From: Hyphomicrobiales bacterium
Lineage (GTDB): Bacteria > Pseudomonadota > Alphaproteobacteria > Rhizobiales > HXMU1428-3
Reading direction: 5' to 3'
NCBI GenBank assembly: GCA_021775425.1
Contig: JAJFHX010000004.1
Location: forward strand, 186,001-250,000
Length of the DNA stretch: 64,000 nucleotides
Part shown: positions 9,795 to 18,286 of the stretch, piece by piece
Layout: each line of letters opens with the position of its first letter
Numbering within the stretch: the stretch's first letter is position 1
Translations under genes and position numbers: made by a program
The notes under the pieces: model-generated
Seen by the model: the letters and a program-made list of their open reading frames with translations, nothing else
Told to the model about the DNA's origin: nothing
Database searches by the model: none

Positions 9795-10796
9795 ATGCTG
9801 AAAAAAATACTTGTTACTGCTGCGCTTGTGGCTGGCATGATGGCACCACAAAGTGCGATTGCTGCTGACCAGACAGAGATTAATTTTGGTATTATTTCAA
9901 CTGAGAGTTCTAGCAACCTTAAAACATCGTGGCAGCCATTTCTTGATGCCATGGAAGATCAGACAGGTATTAAAGTTAAAGCTTTTTTTGCGCCTGATTA
10001 TGCCGGTGTGATTGAAGGAATGCGGTTTAATAAGGTACATGTTGCCTGGTTTGGTAATAAATCAGCGATGGAAGCTGTTGACCGCTCGAAGGGTGAAGTG
10101 TTTGCCCAAACAGTTGATGGTGATGGCAACCCTGGCTACTGGTCATTGCTTGTGACACATAAAGACAGCCCGCTCAATTCAGTCAAAGACGTGCTGAAGT
10201 GTGACAAAACGCTGAACTTTGGCATTGGTGACCCGAACTCAACATCTGGCTTCCTTGTACCAACCACCTATATTTTTGCAAAAAACAATGTGTTACCAGG
10301 TGATTGCTTTAAAACGGTTCGCAATGCCAACCACCAGGCGAATGCAATGTCTGCTGCCAACAAACTTGTTGATGTGGCCGCGAACAATACTGAAAATATG
10401 CGCCGCTTAGAAATTACGAACCCAGAAGCATTTAAAAACCTGAAAGTGATCTGGAAATCACCGCTAATTCCTTCTGACCCGATTGTATGGCGCAAAGACC
10501 TAGATGAAACTGTGAAAGCAAAACTTTACAAGTTTTTCATGAGCTATGGCCGCAATGGCACACCTGAAGAAGTGACGACTGCACGCAAAGTTCTTGCTGA
10601 ATTACAGTGGGCACCTTTTAAACCTTCATCTGATGCTCAACTTTATCCGATCCGGATTCTTGCCTTTAACAAGCAGATTCTGAAAATCAAAAATGATGAC
10701 AAAATGACTGAAGCAGAAAAGAAAACCAAAATTGCTGAACTGCAGACGAAGTCTGATGAAATCAGCAAGCTGGCTGAAAAAATCCCAAGCTTCTAA
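9795..10796 (+). CDS. phnD: Phosphonate ABC transporter substrate-binding protein PhnD
   Basis: Periplasmic binding protein of 333 aa from the ATG at 9795, with AGGAGA 6 nt upstream. A typical signal peptide ends at AIAADQ. Family features include NFGIISTESSSNLK near the mature N-terminus, AWFGNKSAMEA, and DPNSTSGFLVP, which lies in the phosphonate-binding pocket of PhnD homologues. Reading further upstream to a start at 9615 would overlap phnC and abolish the signal peptide. It is followed by a strong hairpin terminator, so it is probably expressed above phnE. Confidence 0.95.
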   Translation: MLKKILVTAALVAGMMAPQSAIAADQTEINFGIISTESSSNLKTSWQPFLDAMEDQTGIKVKAFFAPDYAGVIEGMRFNKVHVAWFGNKSAMEAVDRSKGEVFAQTVDGDGNPGYWSLLVTHKDSPLNSVKDVLKCDKTLNFGIGDPNSTSGFLVPTTYIFAKNNVLPGDCFKTVRNANHQANAMSAANKLVDVAANNTENMRRLEITNPEAFKNLKVIWKSPLIPSDPIVWRKDLDETVKAKLYKFFMSYGRNGTPEEVTTARKVLAELQWAPFKPSSDAQLYPIRILAFNKQILKIKNDDKMTEAEKKTKIAELQTKSDEISKLAEKIPSF

Positions 10797-10830
10797 AAGG
10801 GCTTTTCTCTTGCTTTGAGACCAATAACCA

Positions 10831-10877
10831 ACCCGCCTTCCGACCGTCATAAATGGCTGTCGAAGGCGGGTTTTTTT
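10831..10877 (+). terminator. Rho-independent terminator/attenuator between phnD and phnE
   Basis: Stem CCCGCCTT...AAGGCGGG extended by CGAC/GTCG, loop of about 14 nt, followed by seven Ts. It lies only 17 bp before the phnE start, inside the operon. Partial read-through would give more binding protein than permease. Confidence 0.85.
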
Positions 10878-10893
10878 AAAGATTGCGCCGCTC

Positions 10894-11706
10894 ATGACTG
10901 TTGTCACCACACAAAAAACCATGCCGATTGAAATCCCTACTGAGGGCTTTTTTGCCAGTTCTTTTAAATGGATCACGATGGGCATTCTCGCCCTGTTGCT
11001 GGCGTGGAGCTGGAACCCGGTTGAAATGTATCGCTGGATTTCGCTTTATACAGACGCGAATAATATGGCTCAGTTTGCCAGTGGTTTTATGGACCCGAAT
11101 TTCAGGCAATGGGAAAGTTACCTCGCGGATATGGTGCTGACAATTCAGATAGCAATATGGGGAACGTTTCTTGCCGTATTACTTGGTATTCCGTTTGCCA
11201 TTCTTTCATCATCAAATATCTGCCCATTCTGGATTGTGCAACCAGTTCGGCGGCTGATGGATGCCTGCAGGGCGATTAATGAAATTGTGTTTGCGCTGCT
11301 TTTTGTTGTGGCTGTGGGGCTTGGCCCCTTTGCAGGTGTCATGGCGCTGTTTGTGCATAACCTTGGCGTGATCGCTAAGTTGTTTTCTGAAGCTGTTGAA
11401 GCGATTGACCCGCGCCCTGTTGAAGGCATACGCGCAACTGGTGCAAGCAAACTGCAGGAGATCATCTATGGTGTTGTGCCGCAGGTCACTCCGCTCTGGA
11501 TTTCATTTGCGCTTTACCGGTTTGAAACCAATGTCAGATCGGCGGCGGTGCTTGGTATTGTTGGGGCAGGTGGGATAGGCCAGCCTTTGTTTGAAAATAT
11601 TCGCAGTTTTGCTTACGCTGAAACGGCTGCCATCATGATCATTATCGTGGTTTCAATCACGTTGATAGACATTCTCTCGCAACAATTACGCAAAAGGGCG
11701 ATTTGA
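10894..11706 (+). CDS. phnE: Phosphonate ABC transporter permease PhnE
   Basis: Inner-membrane permease of 270 aa with about six helices. The EAA loop reads [17 protein letters not shown], and the segment ends in ASKLQ...VPQVTP as in PhnE. The start at 10894 has no strong ribosome binding site; ATG 10921 is an alternative. Only one permease gene is present, as in the classic E. coli phnCDE. The stop codon lies 2 nt before the proposed CTG start of the next gene, which suggests translational coupling. Confidence 0.92.
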   Translation: MTVVTTQKTMPIEIPTEGFFASSFKWITMGILALLLAWSWNPVEMYRWISLYTDANNMAQFASGFMDPNFRQWESYLADMVLTIQIAIWGTFLAVLLGIPFAILSSSNICPFWIVQPVRRLMDACRAINEIVFALLFVVAVGLGPFAGVMALFVHNLGVIAKLFSEAVEAIDPRPVEGIRATGASKLQEIIYGVVPQVTPLWISFALYRFETNVRSAAVLGIVGAGGIGQPLFENIRSFAYAETAAIMIIIVVSITLIDILSQQLRKRAI

Positions 11707-11707
11707 T

Positions 11708-12400
11708 CTGACAAAAGAATTTAAGCGATATGCAATTTATTTTTCACCCCGGCCAGAAACCAGACTAGCCGAGTTTGGCCGTCAGTGGCTGGGCATTGAT
11801 GCTGAGCGGGGCATTTTATCTCCGCCCCGTTTTTCATTTACAGAACCTCCCCGGCATTATGGATTTCACGCGACGCTTAAAGCCCCGATGCGGCTGGATG
11901 CAGAATTTTCTGAGGCGGACCTGTTATATATCACGTCTTCTCTGGCTGGGCGTTTAAAACCTGTTGCACTTGGCAGACTGAAAGTTGGGCGGCTCGGTAA
12001 TTTTCTGGCGCTGGTGATCAATCATGAATTTAGCAGCGCTGCGATCAATGATGTTGCTGAGCTTTCCGGTTTATGTGTTTCTGAAGTTGATTTTTTGCGA
12101 GCGCCACTTTCCTTCGAAGAGCGAAAACGGCGCACGGGTCTTTCTCCTCGCGAGGGAGAACTATTTGAGCAATGGGGTTACCCTTATGTATTTGATTGTT
12201 TTCATTTTCATATGACACTGACTGCTGCCCTCAAGGGGGAAGAGCTTGAAATTGCGCTGCGTGAAATCAACCACTGTGTTAGCGAGGCTGTTGAGGAGGT
12301 GCAGTTCATAGACAGCATTTGTGTGTTTGGCGAACCTAGCACAAACAATCAGGAAAAGCTGCCTTTTGAGCTCATTGCCCGATATGACCTTGGTGGCTGA
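11708..12400 (+). CDS. DUF1045 protein, 2H-phosphoesterase-like, phosphonate metabolism
   Basis: About 230 aa, the usual DUF1045 size. Homology clearly starts at KRYAIYFSP, upstream of the first ATG (11888). The only plausible initiator in the open frame is CTG at 11708, with AAGGG about 9 nt upstream. Two H-x-T-L motifs, HATL (in YGFHATLKAP) and HMTL, match the paired catalytic motifs of 2H phosphoesterases, which act on cyclic phosphates and related esters. It ends inside phnN on the opposite strand (29-nt overlap). No phnP is present, so this protein may hydrolyse the ribosyl 1,2-cyclic phosphate made by PhnJ. That role is inference. Confidence 0.8.
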   Translation: MTKEFKRYAIYFSPRPETRLAEFGRQWLGIDAERGILSPPRFSFTEPPRHYGFHATLKAPMRLDAEFSEADLLYITSSLAGRLKPVALGRLKVGRLGNFLALVINHEFSSAAINDVAELSGLCVSEVDFLRAPLSFEERKRRTGLSPREGELFEQWGYPYVFDCFHFHMTLTAALKGEELEIALREINHCVSEAVEEVQFIDSICVFGEPSTNNQEKLPFELIARYDLGG

Positions 12401-12977
12401 TGAGTTTTTCTACAAATGCAGCTGCGGCCGCATCAATTGTTGTATCATTATGAACGATGCTGTGGGAGACATTTTCCGACCAGTCAGTCTCTATATTCCG
12501 TGTTGCTCTTTTTTCAATTTCAACTTCCGTTTCGCGGCCTCTTTGGTTTAACCTCTGGCGGATCGTTGCTGGGCTGGCGGTGATCTCTATCACCTCAAAA
12601 TGAGGGAATTTTAATTTTGCCTGCGGGACAGCGCGGCGCGATATGTTGACGATGATGCTCTGACCGCTCTGAAGCCGTGTTTCTATTTCAACCGGGATGC
12701 CATAATAGAGTCCATGAGCTTGCCACGAGAGACTGTAAGCCCCTTGTTCTGATTCCTGCTTAAAGTCTGCTTCTGATATCTCGATGTGGTCTTCACCGCC
12801 GGCGTCGCTTTTGCGGGTGATTATTCTTTTTGGAAAGTGAAACTTTTTGTCATTTGCAAGCCGTTGACGGGCTGCTTCGATGATTGTGTCTTTGCCGACA
12901 CCACTTTTTCCGACCACAGCAAATAATACGCCCGGTTGGCTGCTCTCGTTACTTTTATTATTATCTAGCGTTTTCAA
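12372..12977 (-). CDS. phnN: Ribose 1,5-bisphosphate phosphokinase PhnN
   Basis: 201 aa, of the guanylate-kinase-like P-loop fold. The P-loop is GKSGVGKDT near residue 25, followed by FPKRIITRKSDAGGEDH, typical of PhnN. It phosphorylates ribose 1,5-bisphosphate to PRPP, the last step that returns the ribose unit after C-P cleavage. Its ATG overlaps the stop of the PhnZ-like gene by 4 nt (ATGA), so it is the last gene of the phnG-N operon. Its 3' end overlaps the convergent DUF1045 gene by 29 nt. Confidence 0.92.
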   Translation of the reverse strand: MKTLDNNKSNESSQPGVLFAVVGKSGVGKDTIIEAARQRLANDKKFHFPKRIITRKSDAGGEDHIEISEADFKQESEQGAYSLSWQAHGLYYGIPVEIETRLQSGQSIIVNISRRAVPQAKLKFPHFEVIEITASPATIRQRLNQRGRETEVEIEKRATRNIETDWSENVSHSIVHNDTTIDAAAAAFVEKLISHQGHIGQ

Positions 12978-13552
12978 ATTGAGTTCCTGTCAGAAATCTC
13001 ATTGTTTTCAATCAGGCTTTGATGAACATATTGCATGAAGTGGGTAACGGGTGGTGTTTTAAACTGAGGATCTTTGGCAAGATCATCCCACACTCGCAGC
13101 CGAAGCGCCTGTTTGTAGAATTTAAACTGCTCAAAGCCGGCGATTTCCTCATCTGACATTGGCCCACCCTGTAATTTAAGAGAGAGGACAGAGGCTGGTG
13201 ACAATTTTTCAAAATAATTTTCATTTGTCGCGCACAAATACCGTTTTGCAGCGACGTGGAGTTTGACCGGCTCGGTGACCTCCTCTTCAAACCATTTCTC
13301 TAAGAACTTTTCACCAAGCTGTTCATGCTGCATGTCCTGACCTTTTTCAAGGCTTAACTCGAATTCCGGTTCAAGGAAGTGGCCGATGTCATGCAAGAGG
13401 CTGGCTGTGATGAGGGCTGCGTTTGCATTGGTCTGTTCTGCCAGAAACGCACATTGAAGCGCGTGTTCCGTTTGGGTGACAGCTTCACCACCATAAAGGT
13501 CCTGGCCATTTTCAACCAGCATCTGCTCAATCTGATCGAGGATTTCAGTCAT
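12974..13552 (-). CDS. PhnZ-like HD-domain mixed-valent diiron oxygenase
   Basis: 192 aa. The N-terminus reads YGGEAVTQTEHALQCA. Tyr20 and Glu23 align with the gating/substrate residues of PhnZ. His30, His54-Asp55, His58, His76, His99 and Asp156 supply a full diiron ligand set in the expected order. PhnZ cleaves 1-hydroxy-aminoethylphosphonate to glycine and phosphate; TmpB acts on the trimethylated analogue. Both need a separate Fe/2-oxoglutarate hydroxylase (PhnY/TmpA), and none is encoded here. The protein fits the family of HD proteins tied to phosphonate operons. Its true substrate is unknown. Confidence 0.85.
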   Translation of the reverse strand: MTEILDQIEQMLVENGQDLYGGEAVTQTEHALQCAFLAEQTNANAALITASLLHDIGHFLEPEFELSLEKGQDMQHEQLGEKFLEKWFEEEVTEPVKLHVAAKRYLCATNENYFEKLSPASVLSLKLQGGPMSDEEIAGFEQFKFYKQALRLRVWDDLAKDPQFKTPPVTHFMQYVHQSLIENNEISDRNSI

Positions 13553-13609
13553 CTGCTTTATCCCTCATTCCTGCTTAGTCTTTGCTCTATGATGGCCGTA
13601 TTACACCAC

Positions 13610-14767
13610 TCAGGCAACGCGTTTTCCTTCGCGCCAGACTTCTATGATTTTTGGTACATCTTCCTGATTTCGGTATCGTACAAGATCTGCGAGTTTACCT
13701 GAACTGATGTCGCCGCGGTCGTTTAATCCGACCTGGCTTGCCGGATTTCGGCTGATGGTTGCGATGGCATCTGGCAGGGTAACGCCTTCGCAGTGCTGCT
13801 CCAGTAAAATGGCGCCATAAAGCAAAGCAAAGGGGACATAGTCACTTGAGAGTATATCAAGCATGTTTTGCGAAGCCAGTTCTCTAGCTGAAATATTACC
13901 GGAATGGGATTTGCCGCGAACAACATTCGGCGCGCCCATCAGAACAGATAAGCCATTGCTATGACTGGCCTTTGCGGCTTCTATTGTGGTTGGAAATTCG
14001 GCAACGACAATGCCGTCTTCTATGGCTTCTTCAACATGCTCTATGGTTGCGTCATCATGGCTTGCAAGGGGGACATTCATTTCATGGGCCAGTTCTACGA
14101 CCCCGCGCCGGTTGGGGGCGGAGTATTTTTGTTGAGCCTCAATTCGTTCAGCCATATATTTTTTCATCTCTTCATTGCTGAAGCCATATTTACCCTGATA
14201 GTAGGTATAGTAACTCTCCAATGAGACAAACTGGCGCTGGCCTGGTGTGTGATCCATAACCGAGAACAGTCCGGTCAGATTATTTTCCACGAGGCCTTCC
14301 AGTTTCTGCATAAGGTTTTCTCCGGCGATTTCACAGCGCCAGTGGATATGATGATCTGCACTTAATTTGCTTTGCTGGCTTGAGCTTTCTATGGTTGAGG
14401 CCATCAGTTGCAGATAGGTTTCTTTTCTTGGTCCACTATCCATATGACCAACGCAGATTGCGTCAAAAACGGTTGTGATACCGGCCGCTGTAATTTCCCT
14501 GTCATGATTTTGTATGGCCTGCTTTATCGGCCAGTCTGAATTTGGTCTTGGCATCATATGACGTTCGAGATTATCAGTATGCAATTCAACAAGACCGGGG
14601 ATCAGCACATCACCTTCAAAATCAATCGCAGAGGAGAGGCTGGATGGTGTGGTGCTGACATCTTTGATTGTCGAGCCGACGATTTTTATCGAGCCTCGCA
14701 CCACTTCTTCAGCCAACACGATTTCTGCGTTGGTTATGATTTGCTCTGGCAGGTTATGCTTAAGCAT
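13610..14767 (-). CDS. phnM: Alpha-D-ribose 1-methylphosphonate 5-triphosphate diphosphatase PhnM
   Basis: About 385 aa from the ATG at 14767, which has AGGA at 8-nt spacing and overlaps phnL by 8 nt; a longer frame to 14848 lies inside phnL. This is an amidohydrolase-fold enzyme that removes pyrophosphate from ribose-1-phosphonate 5-triphosphate. Metal-binding motifs are GLVELHTDNLERH near the N-terminus, DHTPGQRQF mid-protein and LASHDDAT. It is part of the phnGHIJKLM operon. A 57-nt gap separates it from the PhnZ-like gene. Confidence 0.94.
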   Translation of the reverse strand: MLKHNLPEQIITNAEIVLAEEVVRGSIKIVGSTIKDVSTTPSSLSSAIDFEGDVLIPGLVELHTDNLERHMMPRPNSDWPIKQAIQNHDREITAAGITTVFDAICVGHMDSGPRKETYLQLMASTIESSSQQSKLSADHHIHWRCEIAGENLMQKLEGLVENNLTGLFSVMDHTPGQRQFVSLESYYTYYQGKYGFSNEEMKKYMAERIEAQQKYSAPNRRGVVELAHEMNVPLASHDDATIEHVEEAIEDGIVVAEFPTTIEAAKASHSNGLSVLMGAPNVVRGKSHSGNISARELASQNMLDILSSDYVPFALLYGAILLEQHCEGVTLPDAIATISRNPASQVGLNDRGDISSGKLADLVRYRNQEDVPKIIEVWREGKRVA

Positions 14768-15464
14768 TTTCCGGTTCCTTATATTTTTCCATTTCAACTT
14801 CTCTGGCATTGAGAAATTCGCGGTCATTCCTGTCATGAAAAATACCAAGAATGGCAGTGCCGCTTTTTTTCAACCCGGCGATCATGGTTAGAACTGTTGT
14901 TTTATTTTCGGGGTCGAGAGATGCGGTTGGTTCGTCAAACAGCATGATTGGCCTTGGTGCTGACATGGCGCGGGCGATGTTGACGCGTTGTTGCTCACCC
15001 CCAGAAAATGTAAGTGGTGAAAGGGTATGCAGTTTTTTCGGAATGCGCAGCTGCTCAAGCAAAGCAACGGCTTTTTCTGTTGCCTGCTGACTTGAGGCGC
15101 CAGCTTCGATTGCTGCGTTTGCAACAATTTCAATTGTCGGGACACGCGGAATGACACGCAGGAACTGAGACACATAACCGATGGTGTGTTTGCGAAGTTC
15201 GATGATTTCAGCCGGTGAGGCTTTAGCCAGATGAATTTCTTTCGCGCCGCAGTTAATTACCAGATCACCCTGACTGATGCGATAGGTGCCAAATACCGCC
15301 TTTAACAATGAACTTTTACCGACACCAGATGGACCGCATAGCGCGACTATTTCGCCGTCTCGAACTTCAAGACTGACATTGTTTAAAATATTGAGGATCG
15401 CACCGTTCTGGGTGTGTAGAACGAAGTTTTTGCTTAGGTTTTTAATTTTTAATCTTTCCTGCAT
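14760..15464 (-). CDS. phnL: C-P lyase system ABC-type protein PhnL
   Basis: 234-aa ABC ATPase of the C-P lyase complex, not a transporter subunit. Walker A is GPSGVGKSS, the signature is FSGGEQQRVNIARA, and Walker B is IMLFDEPTASLD. It is needed with PhnGHI for coupling the phosphonate to the ribose of ATP. It starts 10 nt after the phnK stop and overlaps phnM at its 3' end. Confidence 0.94.
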   Translation of the reverse strand: MQERLKIKNLSKNFVLHTQNGAILNILNNVSLEVRDGEIVALCGPSGVGKSSLLKAVFGTYRISQGDLVINCGAKEIHLAKASPAEIIELRKHTIGYVSQFLRVIPRVPTIEIVANAAIEAGASSQQATEKAVALLEQLRIPKKLHTLSPLTFSGGEQQRVNIARAMSAPRPIMLFDEPTASLDPENKTTVLTMIAGLKKSGTAILGIFHDRNDREFLNAREVEMEKYKEPENA

Positions 15465-15474
15465 GGCAGACCCT

Positions 15475-16257
15475 TCACACTTGTAATACGGATGAGACCA
15501 GCAACTGGCTATAAGCTGCCTGGGGGTCTTCCAGCACCTGATCTGTCAGGCCATGCTCGATGATTTCACCCTGTTTCATGACGATGAGCCTTGTTGAAAG
15601 CAGCCTTGCTACGGCGAGGTCATGTGTGACCATGATGGCTGAAAGGCCAAGATTGCTTACAAGCCCTCGCAACAGATCCAGAAGTTTTGCCTGAACTGAG
15701 ACATCTAGACCGCCTGTTGGTTCATCAAGAAAAACCAGATTTGGATTGGTGACCAGGTTTCTGGCTATTTGCAACCTTTGCTGCATGCCGCCCGAAAATG
15801 TACGTGGCAGATCATCAATTCGGGCCGGATCTATTTCAACGGCTTTTAACCAGTGCTGAGCTTTTTCCCGGATGTTGCCATAGTGACGCCAGTTATTGGC
15901 CATTAACCGCTCACCAATGTTTGCGCCGGCTGAAACATTCATTCGCAGCCCATCAGAAGGGTGTTGGTGAACAAAGCCCCATTCCGTGCGCTGCAAATGG
16001 CGCAGGGCCGGTTCATCTAAATCAGTGAGGGTGATTAGTTTACTATTTTGCTGATAAGAGATGGTGCCTTTATCAGGTTCCAGCAAGCCGGCTATTAATC
16101 GTAGCAGGGTGGATTTTCCTGATCCACTTTCACCAACAATGCCGAGCACTTCGCCCGGCCATAATTCGAAAGAGATATCGTGGCAGGCTTTTGTTTTGCC
16201 GAAAGCCTTGTGCAGGTTTTCAACCTTTAGCAGCGGGATGCCCGGGTTCATTTTCAT
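15475..16257 (-). CDS. phnK: C-P lyase system ABC-type protein PhnK
   Basis: 260 aa, related to dipeptide-transporter ATPases. Walker A is GESGSGKST, the Q-loop region reads WGFVHQHPSDGLRMNVSAG, the signature is FSGGMQQR, and Walker B is LVFLDEPTGGLD. PhnK binds the PhnGHIJ core. Its start overlaps the phnJ stop by 4 nt (ATGA). Confidence 0.94.
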   Translation of the reverse strand: MKMNPGIPLLKVENLHKAFGKTKACHDISFELWPGEVLGIVGESGSGKSTLLRLIAGLLEPDKGTISYQQNSKLITLTDLDEPALRHLQRTEWGFVHQHPSDGLRMNVSAGANIGERLMANNWRHYGNIREKAQHWLKAVEIDPARIDDLPRTFSGGMQQRLQIARNLVTNPNLVFLDEPTGGLDVSVQAKLLDLLRGLVSNLGLSAIMVTHDLAVARLLSTRLIVMKQGEIIEHGLTDQVLEDPQAAYSQLLVSSVLQV

Positions 16258-17099
16258 CCTGCCTCCTCGAATTTTTCTGATTGCTGCTTGCGGCAGAAAT
16301 CCGTGTCAGAGCAAACGAAGATGCGGCCCCCTTTGTCATCAGTAATCACTTCATCGAGAAAGGTGCCGCTGGTGCCGCACAATTCACAACTGGCCTGCCA
16401 TTTTTGCACCTCAAACGGGTGATCTTCAAAATCGAGACTGGTCACTTTTGTATACGGCGGGAGGGCGTAGATGCGTTTTTCACGGCCCGCACCAAACAAT
16501 TGAAGGGCCGGACAATTGTTGATTTTGGGATTGTCAAATTTTGGTGTGGGTGAAGGGTCCATGACGTATCGCCCTTCAACCATAACCGGGTAGGCATAGG
16601 TGGTTGAAATGTGACCATGCTGAGAGATGTCTTCGTAAAGCTTTACATGCATGAGGCCATAGTCTTCATATGCGTGCATTTTTCTTGTTTCTGTTTCTCT
16701 TGGTTCAAGGAAACGCAGAGGCTCTGGAATTGGTACCTGATAAACCAGAATCTGATCTTCACGCAGCGGTGTTTCGGGAACACGGTGGCGGGTCTGGATG
16801 ATGGTGGCCTGTTCGGATAGTTCCGTGGTTTCTATGGCGGCCGTTTTTTTAAAAAACTTTCTTATTGATACGGCGTTAGTTGTGTCATCAGCGCCCTGAT
16901 CTATGACTTTTAAAATATCATCAGGTGTGAGGATTGAAGCTGTGACCTGAACTCCACCGGTGCCCCAGCCATATGGCATTGGCATTTCTCGGCTGGCAAA
17001 GGGGACCTGATATCCGGGGATGGCAACCGCTTTTAACAAAGCACGGCGGATCATTTTTTTTGTCTGCTCATTCAGATAGGCAAAATTATATTCACTCAT
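16254..17099 (-). CDS. phnJ: Radical SAM C-P lyase PhnJ
   Basis: 281 aa. It carries the unusual cysteine pattern of PhnJ: C-X2-C-X21-C followed five residues later by a fourth Cys (CELCG near residue 240, ending SDTDFC). This pattern binds the 4Fe-4S cluster and supplies the thiyl radical cysteine. The conserved N-terminus YNFAYLNEQTKKMIRRALL is intact, as is PYGWGTGG. The enzyme cleaves the carbon-phosphorus bond of ribose-1-phosphonate 5-phosphate to give alkane and cyclic phosphate. It overlaps phnI by 4 nt. Confidence 0.96.
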   Translation of the reverse strand: MSEYNFAYLNEQTKKMIRRALLKAVAIPGYQVPFASREMPMPYGWGTGGVQVTASILTPDDILKVIDQGADDTTNAVSIRKFFKKTAAIETTELSEQATIIQTRHRVPETPLREDQILVYQVPIPEPLRFLEPRETETRKMHAYEDYGLMHVKLYEDISQHGHISTTYAYPVMVEGRYVMDPSPTPKFDNPKINNCPALQLFGAGREKRIYALPPYTKVTSLDFEDHPFEVQKWQASCELCGTSGTFLDEVITDDKGGRIFVCSDTDFCRKQQSEKFEEAG

Positions 17100-18286
17100 T
17101 CTGCCGCCTCATGAGTTGTCATGTCTTTGGCTTGCTGATCACTTTCAGGGGAGGCAGCATCATGCTCCTGATGCATGCGGCGGATCAGTTCCAGCTCTGA
17201 CTGAAAATCGACGTAATGGGGTAGTTTTAAATGTTCGACAAAGCCCGTGGCCTGCACGTTATCTGAATGAGAGAGGACAAATTCTCCATCCTGAGACGGG
17301 GCTGTTTTTTGTTCGCCGAGTTCTTCGGCGCGCAGGGACCTGTCTATCTGGGCCATTGACATGGCTTTTCTTTCACAATGGCCAAAAGTGAGGCCATAAC
17401 CGCGTGTGAATTGAGGGGGTGCTTTTTCTGAGCCTTTAAACTGATTGACCATTTCACATTCGGTCAGTTCAATTTCACCTATTTCGATTGCAAAGCCTAG
17501 TTCTTCAGGTTCGAATTCTATCGCAACTGTGCCGACCCTTATTTCGCCGGCGAAGGGGTGGTTGCGGGCATAACCGCGCTGCGTTGAATATCCCAGCGCC
17601 AGCAGAAAACCTTCATCACCCCTAGCCAGATTTTGCAGCCTTAAATCACGGCTGGCGGGAAAGGAAAGCGGCTGGCGGGTCAGGTCTTCAGGTTCATGAT
17701 CTTTGGGCTCATTTGAAGGAGGTTCCATCAGGCCTTCTTCACCCAGCAGATCTAGCACATGGGGAATAATGGGAGCAGCGATTGTTTGTTCTTCATTCGC
17801 GATTTCAGACTTTACATCTGTGCTATCAATCGAATTTTGATCACTCAGAATGCCGCGATGTTGCTGACTGGCGGGCTGATCCGTTTCCAGCTCACTTTCA
17901 AGCAGACGGTGGGTGTAATCAAATGTCGGGCCTAGCAACTGTCCGCCGGGTAAATCCTTATAGGTTGCTGAGATACGGCGGGAGAGTTCCATTTTATCGG
18001 TCTCTACCGGTTTTGAGTAACCGAAGCGCGGCAATGTGGTTCTGCTGGCTCGAATAAGAAAAATGGCCTCAATCAGATCACCTCTTGCCTGTTTGATGGC
18101 TAGAGCCGCCAGTGAGCGGTCATAAAGGGAGCCTTCTGTCATGACCCTGTCTACAGCGAGGGTCAGTTGTTCTGAAATCTGGCCAGTTGTTATTTCAGCG
18201 ATTTGGGTGTCACCACGGCGCTTTTCTTTCAGTAGTTTGTGGGCGTTATCAATGGCTTTTTCACCACCCTTTACAGCGACATACAT
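17096..18286 (-). CDS. phnI: C-P lyase core subunit PhnI (nucleosidase)
   Basis: 396 aa, opening with MYVAVKGGEKAIDNAHKLL as in PhnI. Conserved blocks include LSRRISATYKDLPGGQLLGPTFDYTHR (cut short here as LGPTFDYTHR), GYSTQRGYARNHPF and YGLTFGHCERKAMSMAQIDR. It forms the PhnGHIJ core and with PhnGHL displaces adenine from ATP. A Glu/Asp-rich stretch at about residues 150-215 (EPKDHEPEDL) looks like a variable insert. It starts at the last base of phnH. Confidence 0.94.
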   Translation of the reverse strand: MYVAVKGGEKAIDNAHKLLKEKRRGDTQIAEITTGQISEQLTLAVDRVMTEGSLYDRSLAALAIKQARGDLIEAIFLIRASRTTLPRFGYSKPVETDKMELSRRISATYKDLPGGQLLGPTFDYTHRLLESELETDQPASQQHRGILSDQNSIDSTDVKSEIANEEQTIAAPIIPHVLDLLGEEGLMEPPSNEPKDHEPEDLTRQPLSFPASRDLRLQNLARGDEGFLLALGYSTQRGYARNHPFAGEIRVGTVAIEFEPEELGFAIEIGEIELTECEMVNQFKGSEKAPPQFTRGYGLTFGHCERKAMSMAQIDRSLRAEELGEQKTAPSQDGEFVLSHSDNVQATGFVEHLKLPHYVDFQSELELIRRMHQEHDAASPESDQQAKDMTTHEAAE

